From CAVPFA01 sp963703655 (GTDB taxonomy: Bacteria > Actinomycetota > Acidimicrobiia > Acidimicrobiales > Bog-793): 64,000 nucleotides of DNA. Position 1 is the stretch's first letter. Every line of letters begins with the position of its first letter. Location: NCBI GenBank assembly GCA_963703655.1, contig CAVPFA010000003.1:124001-188000 (forward strand), in the 5' to 3' direction. Below the pieces are notes generated by a model. It ran no database searches. It saw only the letters and a program-made list of their open reading frames with translations, and was not told where the DNA came from. A program made the position numbers and the translations under genes. Positions 25,825-35,634 of this stretch are shown in pieces.

Positions 25825-27448
25825 CTATTCGATCCACAGCGACTTGTAATCGAACATGTTAAACGGTAGACCGAGCCGAGAGGGGAGTACCCCGCCGACG
25901 CGAGCCGCATGAGCGTCGAGAATCGGAAAGAAGCAGGGTATGATATAGCCGCCCTGGTCATAGTCAATCATTTGCATCTCGTGCGCGATCGCTTTCTGTT
26001 TGGCGGTATTCACAGTCGCCTCCGCCGTATTGTAGAGGCTGTTGTAGTGGGAACTCTCGAAATGTGTCTCCCAGAATGGGCTTTTGGGCAGTGTCGATTG
26101 AGCGACCTCGGCAAAGTAGGGCGTGTAGTACCAGTAGTCTTGTGTGAAGGGCCACTTGAGGTAGTTCGGACCGAACAGTTCTGTTGTCGTCACTTGCCGT
26201 AGACTGACTGAGACACCGGCGGCGCTCGCCTGCTGCCGCGAACACCTCCGCCTGCTGGAGTGCGCCCGGCTGGATCGGGGCCGTCACGAGCTCGACCCTG
26301 AGGTTCTTGTGGCCAGCGCTTTTCAGGAGCGAACGAGCTTCCGCGATATTCTGCTTGCGCTGGGGAATTGCGTGATCGTACATCGGGTCCCAGATCGAGA
26401 AGATGTCGTTACCCACCGTGCCGTGGCCGTCCCATACAGCCCTGATCATCTGCTCGCGATCAACGATCAGGCGAAACGCCTGCCTAACCCGGACGTCCGC
26501 GAAGGGCGGCGTGGCGACCTGCATGACGAACGGGATGAAGCCGCCACCGGGTGAGATCACCACCCGCACACCCTGGGCTTGTAATTCGCCGATGATGGCA
26601 GCCGATGAGATGTCGAAGCAATCAAGATCGCCCGCCATGAGCGCATTAACGCCCGCGGTCTCGTCCGAGATGTCCGTTAACACGAGGCCATCGGTATAGG
26701 GCAATCCATCGAGCCAGTAGTGATCGTTGCGAACGAAAGTGCTCTGTATTCCGGGCGCAAAGCTCTTGTAACGATATGGCCCAGTACCGACCGGGTTCTT
26801 CGGATCGAAACCCACCGGAAGAACGAAGTAGTAGTAGGCCGCCAAGAGAGCAGGGAGTGTGGAAAAGGGCCGCGTGAAGGACAGGCGAGCTGTCAGGTTG
26901 TCCAGTTTCTTCATCTTGCCGACTTCAAGGGTCGACAGCGATGGGGCGCCGGTTCCAGGCTTCTTCGGGTTGAGAATCTGCTGGAACGAATAGATGAGAT
27001 CCTCGGCGGTTAGCGCCTTTCCGTTGTGGAAGGTCACACCGGACCGGAGTCGAATTGTCCACTCGGTCGCATTCGAGTTGGGGGTCATCTCGCTCGCGAG
27101 GTACAGGGTCGGGCGCCCTGTGCGGTCGAATCGGATGAGGGGGTCGTACAACGCGTTCGCCCACGCGAGGTCGAGGTTGTTAATGGCGTACACGGGGTTC
27201 ACTGTGTCGGAGCTCGTCCCCTCTGTCAGTCCGGCGCGGAGTGTTCCTCCACGCCTGGGCTTACCTGCCGGTGTCGAACTCGTCGTCGCCAATGAGGTTG
27301 ATGAGCCCGATCCGGACGCGGTCAACAATCTCCGGGTACCGAGAAGTCCGGCACCGGCCGCCGTCGTCCGGAGAAACTGGCGTCGCGTAAAGGGCGCCTC
27401 TGGCAACTCGGATTCTGAAGGGGCTCTAGATTCCACGCGCTTACTCAC
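25825..27448 (-). pseudogene. Peptide/nickel-type ABC transporter substrate-binding protein (family 5), one frameshift
   Basis: Extracytoplasmic binding protein of the Dpp/Opp class. N-terminus has a twin-arginine signal, FTRRQFLRTTAAGAGLLG. The body contains LRAGLTEGTSSDTVNP, SDMT-equivalent TPNSNATEWTIRLRSGVTFHNG and DLIYSFQQILNPK. At about 26229 a single extra G breaks the frame. Without it the protein continues through TTTELFGPNYLKWPF to FDYKSLWIE, total ~540 residues, the normal length. The first frame otherwise runs on in a nonsense tail to 25964. No permease or ATPase genes are adjacent, so it would be an orphan or use the importer at 53-58 kb. Confidence 0.85.
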
Positions 27449-27507
27449 TCCTTAAACGGCGGGCACCAGCTGGGTACTGCTCGTCTCACGAGCGCCCCAG
27501 AGGTTAG

Positions 27508-27527
27508 CGATCGATCGATTGATCGTC
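27508..27527. promoter_or_regulatory. GATCGATC-type operator upstream of the peptide-binding protein
   Basis: cgatcgatcgattgatcg forms an imperfect inverted repeat 60-80 bases before the start of the minus-strand binding-protein gene. It shares its core with the site at 22580. A shorter relative, ctcgatcgattcg, is at about 27571. Together they suggest one regulator acting on both units, most simply the TetR protein at 25106. Confidence 0.42.
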
Positions 27528-27608
27528 AAGTTTCCGGCCGTCCGGTACCGCCCCGAACTGATCAGAACTCGGCTCGATCGATTCGCATCTGCCACGCTAC
27601 CGCCGCGG

Positions 27609-28676
27609 CTAAGGAGAGGATGCCTCGAGGACCTCGTCGACCGTCGCTTCGGGAAGCAGGCGGCGGAGTCGTGACGCGACCGACCAGCGGGCCGACTTCG
27701 AAAAGCGAGATCGCTCACGACCGACGACCACTCTGGATGCGCCACGGGAGCGCGCGATCTCAGCGAGTGCTTGCGCCGGAGCCGTACCGTCGATCTCGCT
27801 GAAGCTTCCCCCGAGCTCGACAGCCAGTTTGCGGTTTCTTTGCAGCTCTTGGCGCTGGCGGGACGACAAGCCGTCGGCGTCCTTCACATGGATGACGACG
27901 AGGTCGGCGTCGCCCTCCCGGGCTAGTTCCGCTGCTGTTCTGATCACGTGCTCGCCCCGCCGGGACCCGGAGACCCCGGTTGCGACGAGCTTTGGCGGTG
28001 GCGGTTCGATCAGCCCCCGCTGGAGCAGAAGCTCCTTGCCCACGGTGTCGACCTCTCCCCTGATCCACGCACGACCCAACTCACTCAATGCCTCGATGTT
28101 GGAGGCCCGGAAGTAGGCGGCGAGCGCGCCGCCGACCTGGTCGGCAGAGTAAACCTTTCCCGACGCGATCCGTCGGCGGAGTACGTCTGCGGCCATGTCG
28201 ATGAGGTTGACCTCACCCGAGCGCACAAACTCGTCCGGCACCGACTCGACTGCGCCGGTTCCCGTGAGGCGCGCCGCGTAGTCGCGCACCGACCGCAGGT
28301 TGGCGACGTTCGCGGTCGTCAGAGCGTCAACCCCGGCGTCGAGGATGTCGGACACCTCCTCCCAGCGTCCTCGGTTCCTGTCGGGCGCCGAGTGGGCGAG
28401 CTCGTCCACCAGCACCACTTCGGCTCCACTCGCAATCACCGCCTGCACGTCGAGATCCGCGAGCGTGCTGCCGCGGTACGAGACCGTTCGTGGAGCCGTG
28501 ACCTCGAGGTCGCCGAGCTGCGCACGAGTCTCGTCTCGCCCGTGCCGCTCGATCCAACCCACGACGACCCTTTCACCGGCGTCCACGCGGCGGCGGCCCT
28601 CGGCCAACATGGAGTAGGTCTTGCCGACACCGGGAGCGATCCCCAAGTAGGTACGCAATCGGCGTGGTGCGTTCAA
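27609..28676 (-). CDS. Stand-alone KdpD-type sensor protein (no kinase domain)
   Basis: 355 residues. Residues 1-210 are the KdpD N-terminal sensor domain: RTYLGIAPGVGKTYSMLAEG carries a Walker A-like loop, followed by DVQAVIASGAEVVLVDELAHS and RWEEVSDILDAGVDALTTANV. Residues ~230-345 are a universal-stress-type domain (LVATGVSGSRRGEHVIRTAAELA, SRGASRVVVGRERSR). The transmembrane and histidine kinase parts of true KdpD are absent and no kdpABC or kdpE is near. Such truncated proteins occur in actinobacteria and may sense K+ or cyclic-di-AMP. Confidence 0.9.
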   Translation of the reverse strand: MNAPRRLRTYLGIAPGVGKTYSMLAEGRRRVDAGERVVVGWIERHGRDETRAQLGDLEVTAPRTVSYRGSTLADLDVQAVIASGAEVVLVDELAHSAPDRNRGRWEEVSDILDAGVDALTTANVANLRSVRDYAARLTGTGAVESVPDEFVRSGEVNLIDMAADVLRRRIASGKVYSADQVGGALAAYFRASNIEALSELGRAWIRGEVDTVGKELLLQRGLIEPPPPKLVATGVSGSRRGEHVIRTAAELAREGDADLVVIHVKDADGLSSRQRQELQRNRKLAVELGGSFSEIDGTAPAQALAEIARSRGASRVVVGRERSRFSKSARWSVASRLRRLLPEATVDEVLEASSP

Positions 28677-28764
28677 GTACTCACGCTCACGTCGTTCGCC
28701 ACCTTACAGTTGGTCGACCGAGGACCGCTGAGAGAACTCCGGTCGCCGCGCCAGGCTTGCTCGG

Positions 28765-29130
28765 TCAAGCAGGCGGTCCCAACCAACACGCGTCGCGGAG
28801 GTCGACGCGGTCGCCACGCATCGGAACTCCCTCGCGTCGAAGACGCTCGATCTGCTCACGGCCCATCGGGACAGTGCCGTCGGCACGAACCACTCGATGC
28901 CAGGGAATGTCCTCAGACACGGTGGCCAGAACTCGTCCGACGAGACGCGGGGCGCTCGGGTCGATGTCCCCGTATGTTTGCACGAAACCCTCAGGAATTG
29001 CCCTCACCCGAGACAGGATTCGAGATCTGCGCAAGTCAGAATCTGCAGCTCGGGCACCTCGTCTGGGCCCGTCCGGGCAAACCTGGAGGAACACGTCGAA
29101 CTCCGTCGTGAACAGCCTGCGACGAGTCAC
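28765..29130 (-). CDS. Alkyltransferase-like (ATL) DNA-binding protein
   Basis: 121 residues from the GTG at 29130, which overlaps the stop of the RraA-like gene (GTGA). The fold is that of O6-alkylguanine transferase C-terminal domains: ILSRVRAIPEGFVQTYGDI, then VGRVLATVSEDIPWHRVVRADG and LRREGVPMRGDRVDL. The methyl-acceptor motif PCHRV is replaced by PWHRV, so the active Cys is missing. ATL proteins bind O6-alkylguanine without repairing it and hand it to nucleotide excision repair. A continuous frame joining it to the RraA-like protein arises only from a frameshift. Confidence 0.86.
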   Translation of the reverse strand: MTRRRLFTTEFDVFLQVCPDGPRRGARAADSDLRRSRILSRVRAIPEGFVQTYGDIDPSAPRLVGRVLATVSEDIPWHRVVRADGTVPMGREQIERLRREGVPMRGDRVDLRDACWLGPPA

Positions 29131-29922
29131 GAGCGCTGCCGCCTCCACTGCTCGTACTCGACTACGGCGTCTTCGTCCAGAGGGTAGTACTTGCTCAGCC
29201 CCTCCCTCGTCGATGCGCTGTCGAGAGAACAACTCCCATTCCTCATGAGTCGTCGCCAACCGGGCCGTTTCGGCCGCGAGTTGGAGTGGCACGACCACCG
29301 CGCCGTCACCGTCCGCCACAATTACGTCCCCTGGGAGCACGAGGGCTCCGCCGCAGGCCACGGGAACCCGGTACCCCCAGGGGAGAAGCCCTCCCTGGGT
29401 GGCGAACTGCGGGGTTAGGCCAGTTGCCCACACCGGGACACCCATCTGGCGGATCTTGGGCCAGTCCCGGATGCAGCCGTCCACGACGAGCCCGAGGCCT
29501 CCGCGGATCCTGAGGTAGTTCACTAGCATTTCGCCCAGACAACCAGTGAAGGGGTCGCCGAAGGCCTGCACGACGAGCACGTCGAAGGCCTCGACCTCTT
29601 CGAGAACGGCCGACAGGGCTGTGGTCTTCTCGAAGTGCTCCTGGCCTCGCACCGCCATGAGGTCCTCGCGTTGGGGCATGAAGGCGAGGGTCAAGGCTGA
29701 GCCGACAACCTTGGCACCAGGGTCTAAAGCCCGGGGACCCCTGATAAATGCCCGCCTGATGCCCATCTTCTGAAGCGTGGCGGCCGCGGTAGCCGCGCTC
29801 ACGTCCTGGAAGGCCTCGAGCTCCTCCGCGTTCGGACGCTGGTGTTCGGGGCCCACCTGCGGGAGTGAGACGCGCGCTCGCCCCGAGCCTTCCACGGTCA
29901 GGTCCCAGCGTTCACTGCTCAT
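29127..29922 (-). pseudogene. RraA-like aldolase/decarboxylase family protein, one frameshift
   Basis: Family of 4-hydroxy-4-methyl-2-oxoglutarate aldolase and RraA, often the retro-aldol step for 2-keto sugar acids. Visible: DVSAATAAATLQKMGI, GSALTLAFMPQ, GLGLVVDGCIRDWPKIRQMGVPVWATGLTP and VLPGDVIVADGDGAVVVP. At the CCCC run 29199-29202 one extra base shifts the frame. Without it the protein ends as LSKYYPLDEDAVVEYEQW, the normal family tail, with stop at 29127-29129. Length ~264 when repaired. It sits at the end of the sugar-acid operon, consistent with cleaving a 2-keto-3-deoxy acid. Confidence 0.82.
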
Positions 29923-29973
29923 TCACGTGCTCTGTCGTGACGATCGGTGCTTTGGCGGCATCCTTCTGCGACC

Positions 29974-31126
29974 TCACCGACGGACAACGATCCGGTCGTG
30001 CCCTTCGACATAGGGACATAGCTTTTCGATATCCTCTGCGATCTCCACCCCGAACCCAGGCGCGTCCGGGATCGCCAGTTGACCCTCGGCGATCGTCGGC
30101 GGAACCTTGAGCAGGTCCCACTGCAAAGAGCCCTGGTGCATACAGATCTCGAGCACATCCGGGTCCGGTAACGCGGCGACCAGGTGCGCTTGCATCGTCG
30201 CCAAGAGGCCGTTGTGCCAGCTGTGCGGACAAACGCCCACGCCCCAACGCTCGGCTGCCTTCACAATCCGCCAAGCTTCGGTGATCCCAGTCTCTCCAAC
30301 GTCAAACTGCGCTACCGAGTAGGCGCCGGCTTCGAAGAAAGGATAGAACTGCTCGAGCGTGTGCCAACCCTCCCCCCCGGTTACGGGGGTCTTGAGGGCC
30401 CGGTTCAGCCGTGCGTACCCGGCGATGTCGCTCCTTGGAATCGGCTCCTCGAACCAGGTGAAATTGAGCTGGTCGAGGCCCCGACCGACCTCCAACGCCT
30501 CTTCTTCATTTAGCCGGCAATTTCGCGTCGAGCATCAGCCCGTAGTCGTCACCGACGGCGTTGCGGAGGGCGCCGAGCAATTCGAGCTGGCGTTTGGGTG
30601 TGACGAAGTCCCAAGCCCATTCAGTCCCGAGGCGAACCTTCGATGCGGTGAACCCTCGGGCCTTGTAGCCCACTACCTCCTCGATGAGCTTCTCTGGGTT
30701 TCGCCGCCAGTCGTAGTTGCAGCCTCCCGATGCATATAGCGTTACCAACCTACGGGCTCCTTCTGCCCGCAAGAGGTCCGCGACCCGCTTGTTCTCGATC
30801 TTGCCTCGAATATCCCAGAGCGCGGCGTCGATCCCCGCGACGGCACAGTCATGGGCCGCCGAGACTCCGTTCGGGTGAAGGCCGACCTTGCTTGCCTCGA
30901 GAGGGTCCAAGCCGATGACCTCCGGCGCCAGCCTGGCAACATTCTCGGCAATGAGCATCGGCACTCCGTACGGAGATGGTTCTGCGATGCCGACGATCCC
31001 CTCGTCCGTCGTGACGCGGACGACCACCGCGTCTGCCTTGATCGCCCTGAAGTTCAGGGTCTCCCACTGCTCATCGATGCCGTGCATTCGCGAGAGACAG
31101 GTCGTGCTGACATCGACGATCTTCAT
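29974..31126 (-). pseudogene. Enolase-superfamily sugar acid dehydratase (mandelate racemase-like), one frameshift
   Basis: Would dehydrate a sugar acid to a 2-keto-3-deoxy acid. First frame: MKIVDVSTTCLSRMHG, DEGIVGIAEPSP, CAVAGIDAALWDIRGK, the base motif ASKVRLG and metal ligand Asp in LMLDA. Second frame: metal Glu in FTWFEEPIP and VTGGEGWHT, the His in VCPHSWHNGL and LEICMHQG. One extra A in the AAA run at 30521-30523 separates them; without it the join reads LMLDANCRLNEEEALEVG, as in intact relatives. Total length ~383 residues. Close in plan to D-galactonate/L-rhamnonate-type dehydratases; substrate not determinable. Confidence 0.84.
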
Positions 31127-31161
31127 GCGCCAGGTGTCCTTGGTCCGCCGAACCTCAACAT

Positions 31162-32160
31162 TCAGCTGGCCCGCACTCGCGCAAACTTCTGCAGTCGATG
31201 TACATCTGGAGGCGCGTAGCCGCGTGCCACAGACCAGATGTCCGCCACCTCGGCCAAATATATCGACCCCTCACCGTCCACCCATATCCCGTGTGGTGCG
31301 GTGAAGTACCCGGCCTTGGTCGGGTCGGGGTCAGCCCAGCGCAGCAGCAGATTGCCCTCGATGTCGTAGATGCTCAGGCGCGCGGGAAGGAACTCCACAA
31401 TGGGGCCCAAACGGTATGAACGCTCGCCGGGAAACCAGCTCAGCTCCGCGACATAGACAACGTCGTCTTCATCTATGAATATGTCCTGCGGCCGCCGGAC
31501 GTCGGTCCACTCGGTCAGGTACTCGCCATAAGGGCTGAAGATCTGGATCCTGTCGTTCTGCCGATCTGCGACGAACACGCGGCCATCCCGGTGGACCCGC
31601 AAACCGTGAGGCGTCCGGAACTGACCGGGACCGGGCCCCGGTTGCCCCCAGGACTGGAGAAGCGTCCCTTCAGCATCGAAACGGTGGACACGAGCGTTCC
31701 CATAGCCGTCTGACACGTAGAGGTCGCCGGTGGGACCGACGGACAGGTTGGTCGGTCTGTTGTAAGGCGGACCGCCGTGGGTGACAGAGCCCTCTACCCC
31801 CGGTTGATGTCCCGTATCGCTGACGACGCCTACCGGTCCGATCGTCGCCAACAGCTTACCCTCGAGCGAGTAGCGCCCAACACGACCCAGCCCGTCATCG
31901 ACCAAGTACAAGTCGCCCTCACTTGACATGAAAGCACCGTGGCTGCGGGGACTGAATTGTCCCTCCGCCCATGAGCCCACGAACTCCCCGTCTTTGGAGT
32001 AGATGCTAACCGGGTGCTCACCGCGTGCGTACAGGAATACGTTGTCGTCGACGTCTGTGCACACGCCGGCTATGTCCTCGAGGGGCCAACCATCGGGACG
32101 TCGCTGCCAACCCTCCACCAGTTCGAACTGCAGGTGGCCGTTGCCAAAATGTACCGTCAC
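31162..32160 (-). CDS. NHL-repeat beta-propeller protein
   Basis: 332 residues with at least five NHL-type blades: YNRPTNLSVGPTGDLYVSDGYGNARVHRFD, GQFRTPHGLRVHRDGRVFVADRQNDRIQIF, RRPQDIFIDEDDVVYVAE, FTAPHGIWVDGEGSIYLAEV. No signal peptide, so cytosolic. It lies within the sugar-acid ABC operon, 30 bases after the permease gene. NHL proteins near such operons may act as lactonases or as scaffolds; the SMP-30 protein at 39215 is the better lactonase candidate. Confidence 0.86.
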   Translation of the reverse strand: MTVHFGNGHLQFELVEGWQRRPDGWPLEDIAGVCTDVDDNVFLYARGEHPVSIYSKDGEFVGSWAEGQFSPRSHGAFMSSEGDLYLVDDGLGRVGRYSLEGKLLATIGPVGVVSDTGHQPGVEGSVTHGGPPYNRPTNLSVGPTGDLYVSDGYGNARVHRFDAEGTLLQSWGQPGPGPGQFRTPHGLRVHRDGRVFVADRQNDRIQIFSPYGEYLTEWTDVRRPQDIFIDEDDVVYVAELSWFPGERSYRLGPIVEFLPARLSIYDIEGNLLLRWADPDPTKAGYFTAPHGIWVDGEGSIYLAEVADIWSVARGYAPPDVHRLQKFARVRAS

Positions 32161-32190
32161 GTCTCTACCTGGTCATGGAGAGCCTTCACG

Positions 32191-33129
32191 CTAGGCCTTT
32201 ACTCCGCCCAAGGACAAACCTGACCTCCAGAACCGCTGCAGGAACAAGAACGCGATCGCCAGAGGTACAACGGATATCAGCGCCCCCACCAGGATCAGTG
32301 TCTCCAGGATGTCGGTATGGGTCGTTTGGCCCTGCCAGGTACCAAGCCCCACCGTGATCGGGTACATATCCTTGTTCGTGAGCATGACCAGAGGGAGCAA
32401 GTAGTTGTTCCATATGACGACGAAGGCGGTAAGGAAGGCGGTGACCAGGCCCGGGAGCATCAAGTGCGTCGCGATTGAGAAGAAGATCCTGGCTTCGCTG
32501 GCACCATCGATGCGCCCCGCCTCCACGAGCTCCCGAGGCACGGACGCCTCGGCCGCGACCCGGCACAGAAAGAGGCTGAAAGGACCTGCGCTAACGATAC
32601 TCGGCAGCAGGACCGACCAATACGACCCGACGAGGTTGACCCGGGCGAACAGGAGGAAGAGCGGCAGAGCGAGGGCGGTGGCGGGGACGAGCATGCCGCC
32701 GATGACAGTGAGGAACACTCCCTCGCGCCCCCTGAACCGGAACATGGCCAGGTAATACCCGGCCGCTCCCGCCAAGAGCGTACCGATGCCCGCCCCGCCG
32801 ATGGCGTAGATGGCGCTGTTGAGGAGCCACCGGAAGTAGATACCGCCGCCGTAGCTCACGATGTAGCCCAGGTTCGTCCACAGTTGCGGTTTGAAAGGCA
32901 GCAACGCGGGCGAGGTATATATCGAGTTAGTTGGCTTGGTCGCGGCGATGACCAGCCAGTACACCGGCCCGAGGAAGTAAATCGCCCAGATCGCCAGCAC
33001 CATTATGCGGAAGGCAGCGGCGACGTGGCCTGTGGCGAGCCAAGATGACCCCGGGTGGGCTGGGGCTTTGCCTCCCGTTCGCATGGACGGGTGTTCCTCG
33101 TACCGCTTCGCCCCGCGGGTGACAGTCAC
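32191..33129 (-). CDS. Carbohydrate ABC transporter permease, MalG type
   Basis: 312 residues, six transmembrane helices expected. An N-terminal hydrophilic lead precedes FRIMVLAIWAIYFLGPVYWLVIAATKP. The loop that binds the ATPase is EAGRIDGASEARIFFSIATHLMLPG, the EAA motif of family 1 sugar permeases. It ends FLQRFWRSGLSLGGVKA, typical for MalG-class proteins. It follows its partner permease after five bases and would work with the binding protein at 34104 and the UgpC-type ATPase at 40180. Confidence 0.93.
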   Translation of the reverse strand: MTVTRGAKRYEEHPSMRTGGKAPAHPGSSWLATGHVAAAFRIMVLAIWAIYFLGPVYWLVIAATKPTNSIYTSPALLPFKPQLWTNLGYIVSYGGGIYFRWLLNSAIYAIGGAGIGTLLAGAAGYYLAMFRFRGREGVFLTVIGGMLVPATALALPLFLLFARVNLVGSYWSVLLPSIVSAGPFSLFLCRVAAEASVPRELVEAGRIDGASEARIFFSIATHLMLPGLVTAFLTAFVVIWNNYLLPLVMLTNKDMYPITVGLGTWQGQTTHTDILETLILVGALISVVPLAIAFLFLQRFWRSGLSLGGVKA

Positions 33130-33134
33130 GGCCG

Positions 33135-34049
33135 TCAGTAGGTCCTACGTCGCGTAATACGGATGAATACGAAGGAAAGGACGAGCCCCACGAGGGCGAG
33201 CGTGACCGATATCGCCGCCGCGAAGGAATAGTTGTCCCCCGAGATCTGGGTATAAGCGAACATGTTCGGCGTGTAGTAGCTAGGGATGGAGTCGGAGATC
33301 TGAGCCATGACTTGTGGTTCGGTGAACAGCTGCATCGTCCCGATTAAGGTCAGCACCATAGACATCACGATTGTCGGCCGAATGAGCGGCAACTTTATGC
33401 GCCACGCCATAACCCACTTGGAAGCTCCGTCGACGCGGGCGGAGTCGAAGATCTCGGTCGGGATGGCGGTCAGGGCCGTCGTCATCAGGATGACGTTGAA
33501 CCCAGCCCACTCCCATATCACGATGTTCACGATGGATGGGAATACCAGAGAATGGCTCAAGAGATCGATGTTGATGTGGAACTCGCTCAATGGGGATGAC
33601 CCTGGGGTGTAGAGCGCACCCCACATGATGGTGGCGACCACCTGGGAAACGGCGAAGGGCACGAAGTAGCTCGCCCGGAACATCCGGGCAAGCCTCGGCG
33701 CCGTGGCGTCGAGGAGCAGGGCCAGCGTCACACCGACGGTGGCCATAAGCGGCACCAGTACGCAAACGTAGAGAACGACCGTCCGGATCCCGCTCAAGAA
33801 CTGTGGGTCCGAGAACACCGCCCGGAACTGGCTGAGGCCGGTGAAAACCTCTATCGGCCGCCCAAAGATCCCTCCGATCCGGCGCGGCGACAAGAGGCTC
33901 TCATACACCGCATAACCAATGGGGAGGAGGAAAAAGAGGGCAAACGCCGTATAAAAGGGGCCGAGGAACCCGGCCCTCGTAACCAGGGCCCGAGAACGGG
34001 TCGGCTTTCGCCGACCCGTCCTCGGGCTCGTGGCTGTGACAATTGTCAT
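33135..34049 (-). CDS. Carbohydrate ABC transporter permease, MalF type
   Basis: 304 residues. First helix GFLGPFYTAFALFFLLPIGYAVYESLL, then an exposed segment and further helices such as VVLYVCVLVPLMATVGVTLALLL. The ATPase-contacting loop is FDSARVDGASKWVMAWRIKLPLIRPTI (EAA-type). C-terminus VLSFVFIRITRR. It is the first permease of the operon, between binding protein and MalG-type permease. Confidence 0.93.
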   Translation of the reverse strand: MTIVTATSPRTGRRKPTRSRALVTRAGFLGPFYTAFALFFLLPIGYAVYESLLSPRRIGGIFGRPIEVFTGLSQFRAVFSDPQFLSGIRTVVLYVCVLVPLMATVGVTLALLLDATAPRLARMFRASYFVPFAVSQVVATIMWGALYTPGSSPLSEFHINIDLLSHSLVFPSIVNIVIWEWAGFNVILMTTALTAIPTEIFDSARVDGASKWVMAWRIKLPLIRPTIVMSMVLTLIGTMQLFTEPQVMAQISDSIPSYYTPNMFAYTQISGDNYSFAAAISVTLALVGLVLSFVFIRITRRRTY

Positions 34050-34103
34050 GCGGCGACCGTTGTCACTTTACATGAACGCCCGTTGGGCGAGGGTGATAAC
34101 GGG

Positions 34104-35495
34104 CTACTTTGTGTGGACGGTGACGCCGAGGCTGCGCAGGTTGGCCGCGGCCTCGCTCTGTGTGGTCACAAACGCTTGCTCGATACTGGTCGACCCATTG
34201 AACGCGGACTGAAGGTTGTCTTGGAGGTCCGCGAACACAGCGGTCATGTTCGGCGCCCACTGGAAGCTCGTGTTCACGTAGTTCGCCATCCGCCTGAACA
34301 CCGACATCGGGGCCTGGCCGCCGAAGTAGGGGTTAGGCGTGTCGATGACTGCGGGGTTGTTCAGGTACGAGTTGGCTCCGCTCAGAACAAAGCCGGCGTA
34401 CAGCTGCACTTGGACGGGATAGTTGGCGGCGAACCAGTCGGCGAAGACGGCGTCCGCGTACGGGTGCTTCGTCCCAGCCATGATGGCGGTCGCCGACCCA
34501 CCGGCCTGTCCGTCCGCGTGGTCGCCGGCAGCCCATTGAGGAATGGGCGCCACTCTCCAGTCGCCCGTAGCCGAAGGCGCCTGGCCCTTGAAGAACCCGG
34601 TCAGGTAGTCCGGGCCGATCTGGGTCGCCACGGTACCGTTGTTCCAGGTGAGGTATTCAGGGGTTGTAGTGAACCCGGCCTGCGTGTCGATGACGTGATC
34701 TTTGAGCAAGCCTTCCCAGAAAATTTGCCACCGTTTTGGCCTGAGGGCTGTCCATGTCGAAGGTAAACCCAGTGCCCGTGTACTGGAAGGGCAAGGCACC
34801 GGCCTGCCAGTCCAGGCCGACAAGGAGCCGAAAGTCGTTGGCGTTCATGTCTGCCATCTTTACGGTGCCCTTCGTGTCGGCCTTCAACGCAGGGCGTCCG
34901 ACCGGTACTGCGCCCAGGTTGTGGGCACCGGCAGGTGGTACTTGGCGAAGATATCTTTACGATAGAACATTCCCAGGGGCTCGATATCCTCGGGGACGGC
35001 ATAGACGGCGCCAGGCTCTCCGACACTGTCCTGGTTGTTCACCCAGGCCGGGAACTGGCTATTAACGTGGGCCACGGCTGCGCAGCCGGCCACGTTATAG
35101 AGCCCGTTCACGAAACGAAAGTTCGGGAGCTCGTAGTACTCGATCATGTCTACGTCCGGAGCCTTCCCGGCCTTGAGCGCGTTGAACGCGATCTGATAGC
35201 CACCGCTAAAGCCGGGAGTGACCTGGTCCACGGTTACGTGGATGTCCGGGTGGCTCGTGTTGAACTCGTTGACTATGTGTTGTATGACCGACGGAGGCCC
35301 CTCCCAGGTCCAGAACGTGATATTGACCTTGCCCTTCTGCTTTGGGCAGGGGTTCAGGTTCGCGTGTGGCCTCAGACTCGTTCTCGTCTGTGCGCCGGTG
35401 GCGCTAAGTGAGAATAAGACGACGGGAAATACCGCTATTAAGGACATGGCCACGGCCACGCCGATAAAGCACTTATGATTCCTTGTCTTTCGCAC
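34104..35495 (-). pseudogene. Extracellular sugar-binding protein of the ABC importer, two frameshifts
   Basis: Family 1 solute-binding protein. GTG start with an excellent RBS (GGAGGT, six bases before). The N-terminus MRKTRNHKCFIGVAVAMSLIAVFP is a signal peptide; no lipobox Cys is at its end. The mature part reads GKVNITFWTWEG, EFNTSHPDIHVTVDQ, DVDMIEYYELPNF. Breaks occur near 34891 (one base missing) and at the AAAA run 34720-34723 (one base extra). Repaired, it continues through MNANDFRLLVGLDW, NFWEGLLKDHVIDTQAGF and WRVAPIPQW to VTVHTK, ~463 residues. Confidence 0.84.
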
Positions 35496-35634
35496 CGACT
35501 ACCTCCTATGTATATGTACTCCGCAGTTGCAGCTCGGCATGTAGACCTACGCAGCTCGACTCTTTGTCATGTCCCTCCTCCTTTTGAGGGGTTGAATGCG
35601 AATGAGGCCGAGAGGTGTTATTCCATCGCTACGT

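Noticed and set aside
28765..29922. A single 385-residue fusion of an RraA-like aldolase with an ATL protein
   Set aside because: The joint frame exists only because of one extra base in a CCCC run at 29199-29202. Without it RraA ends normally at 29127 and the ATL gene starts at its own GTG with a 4-base overlap.
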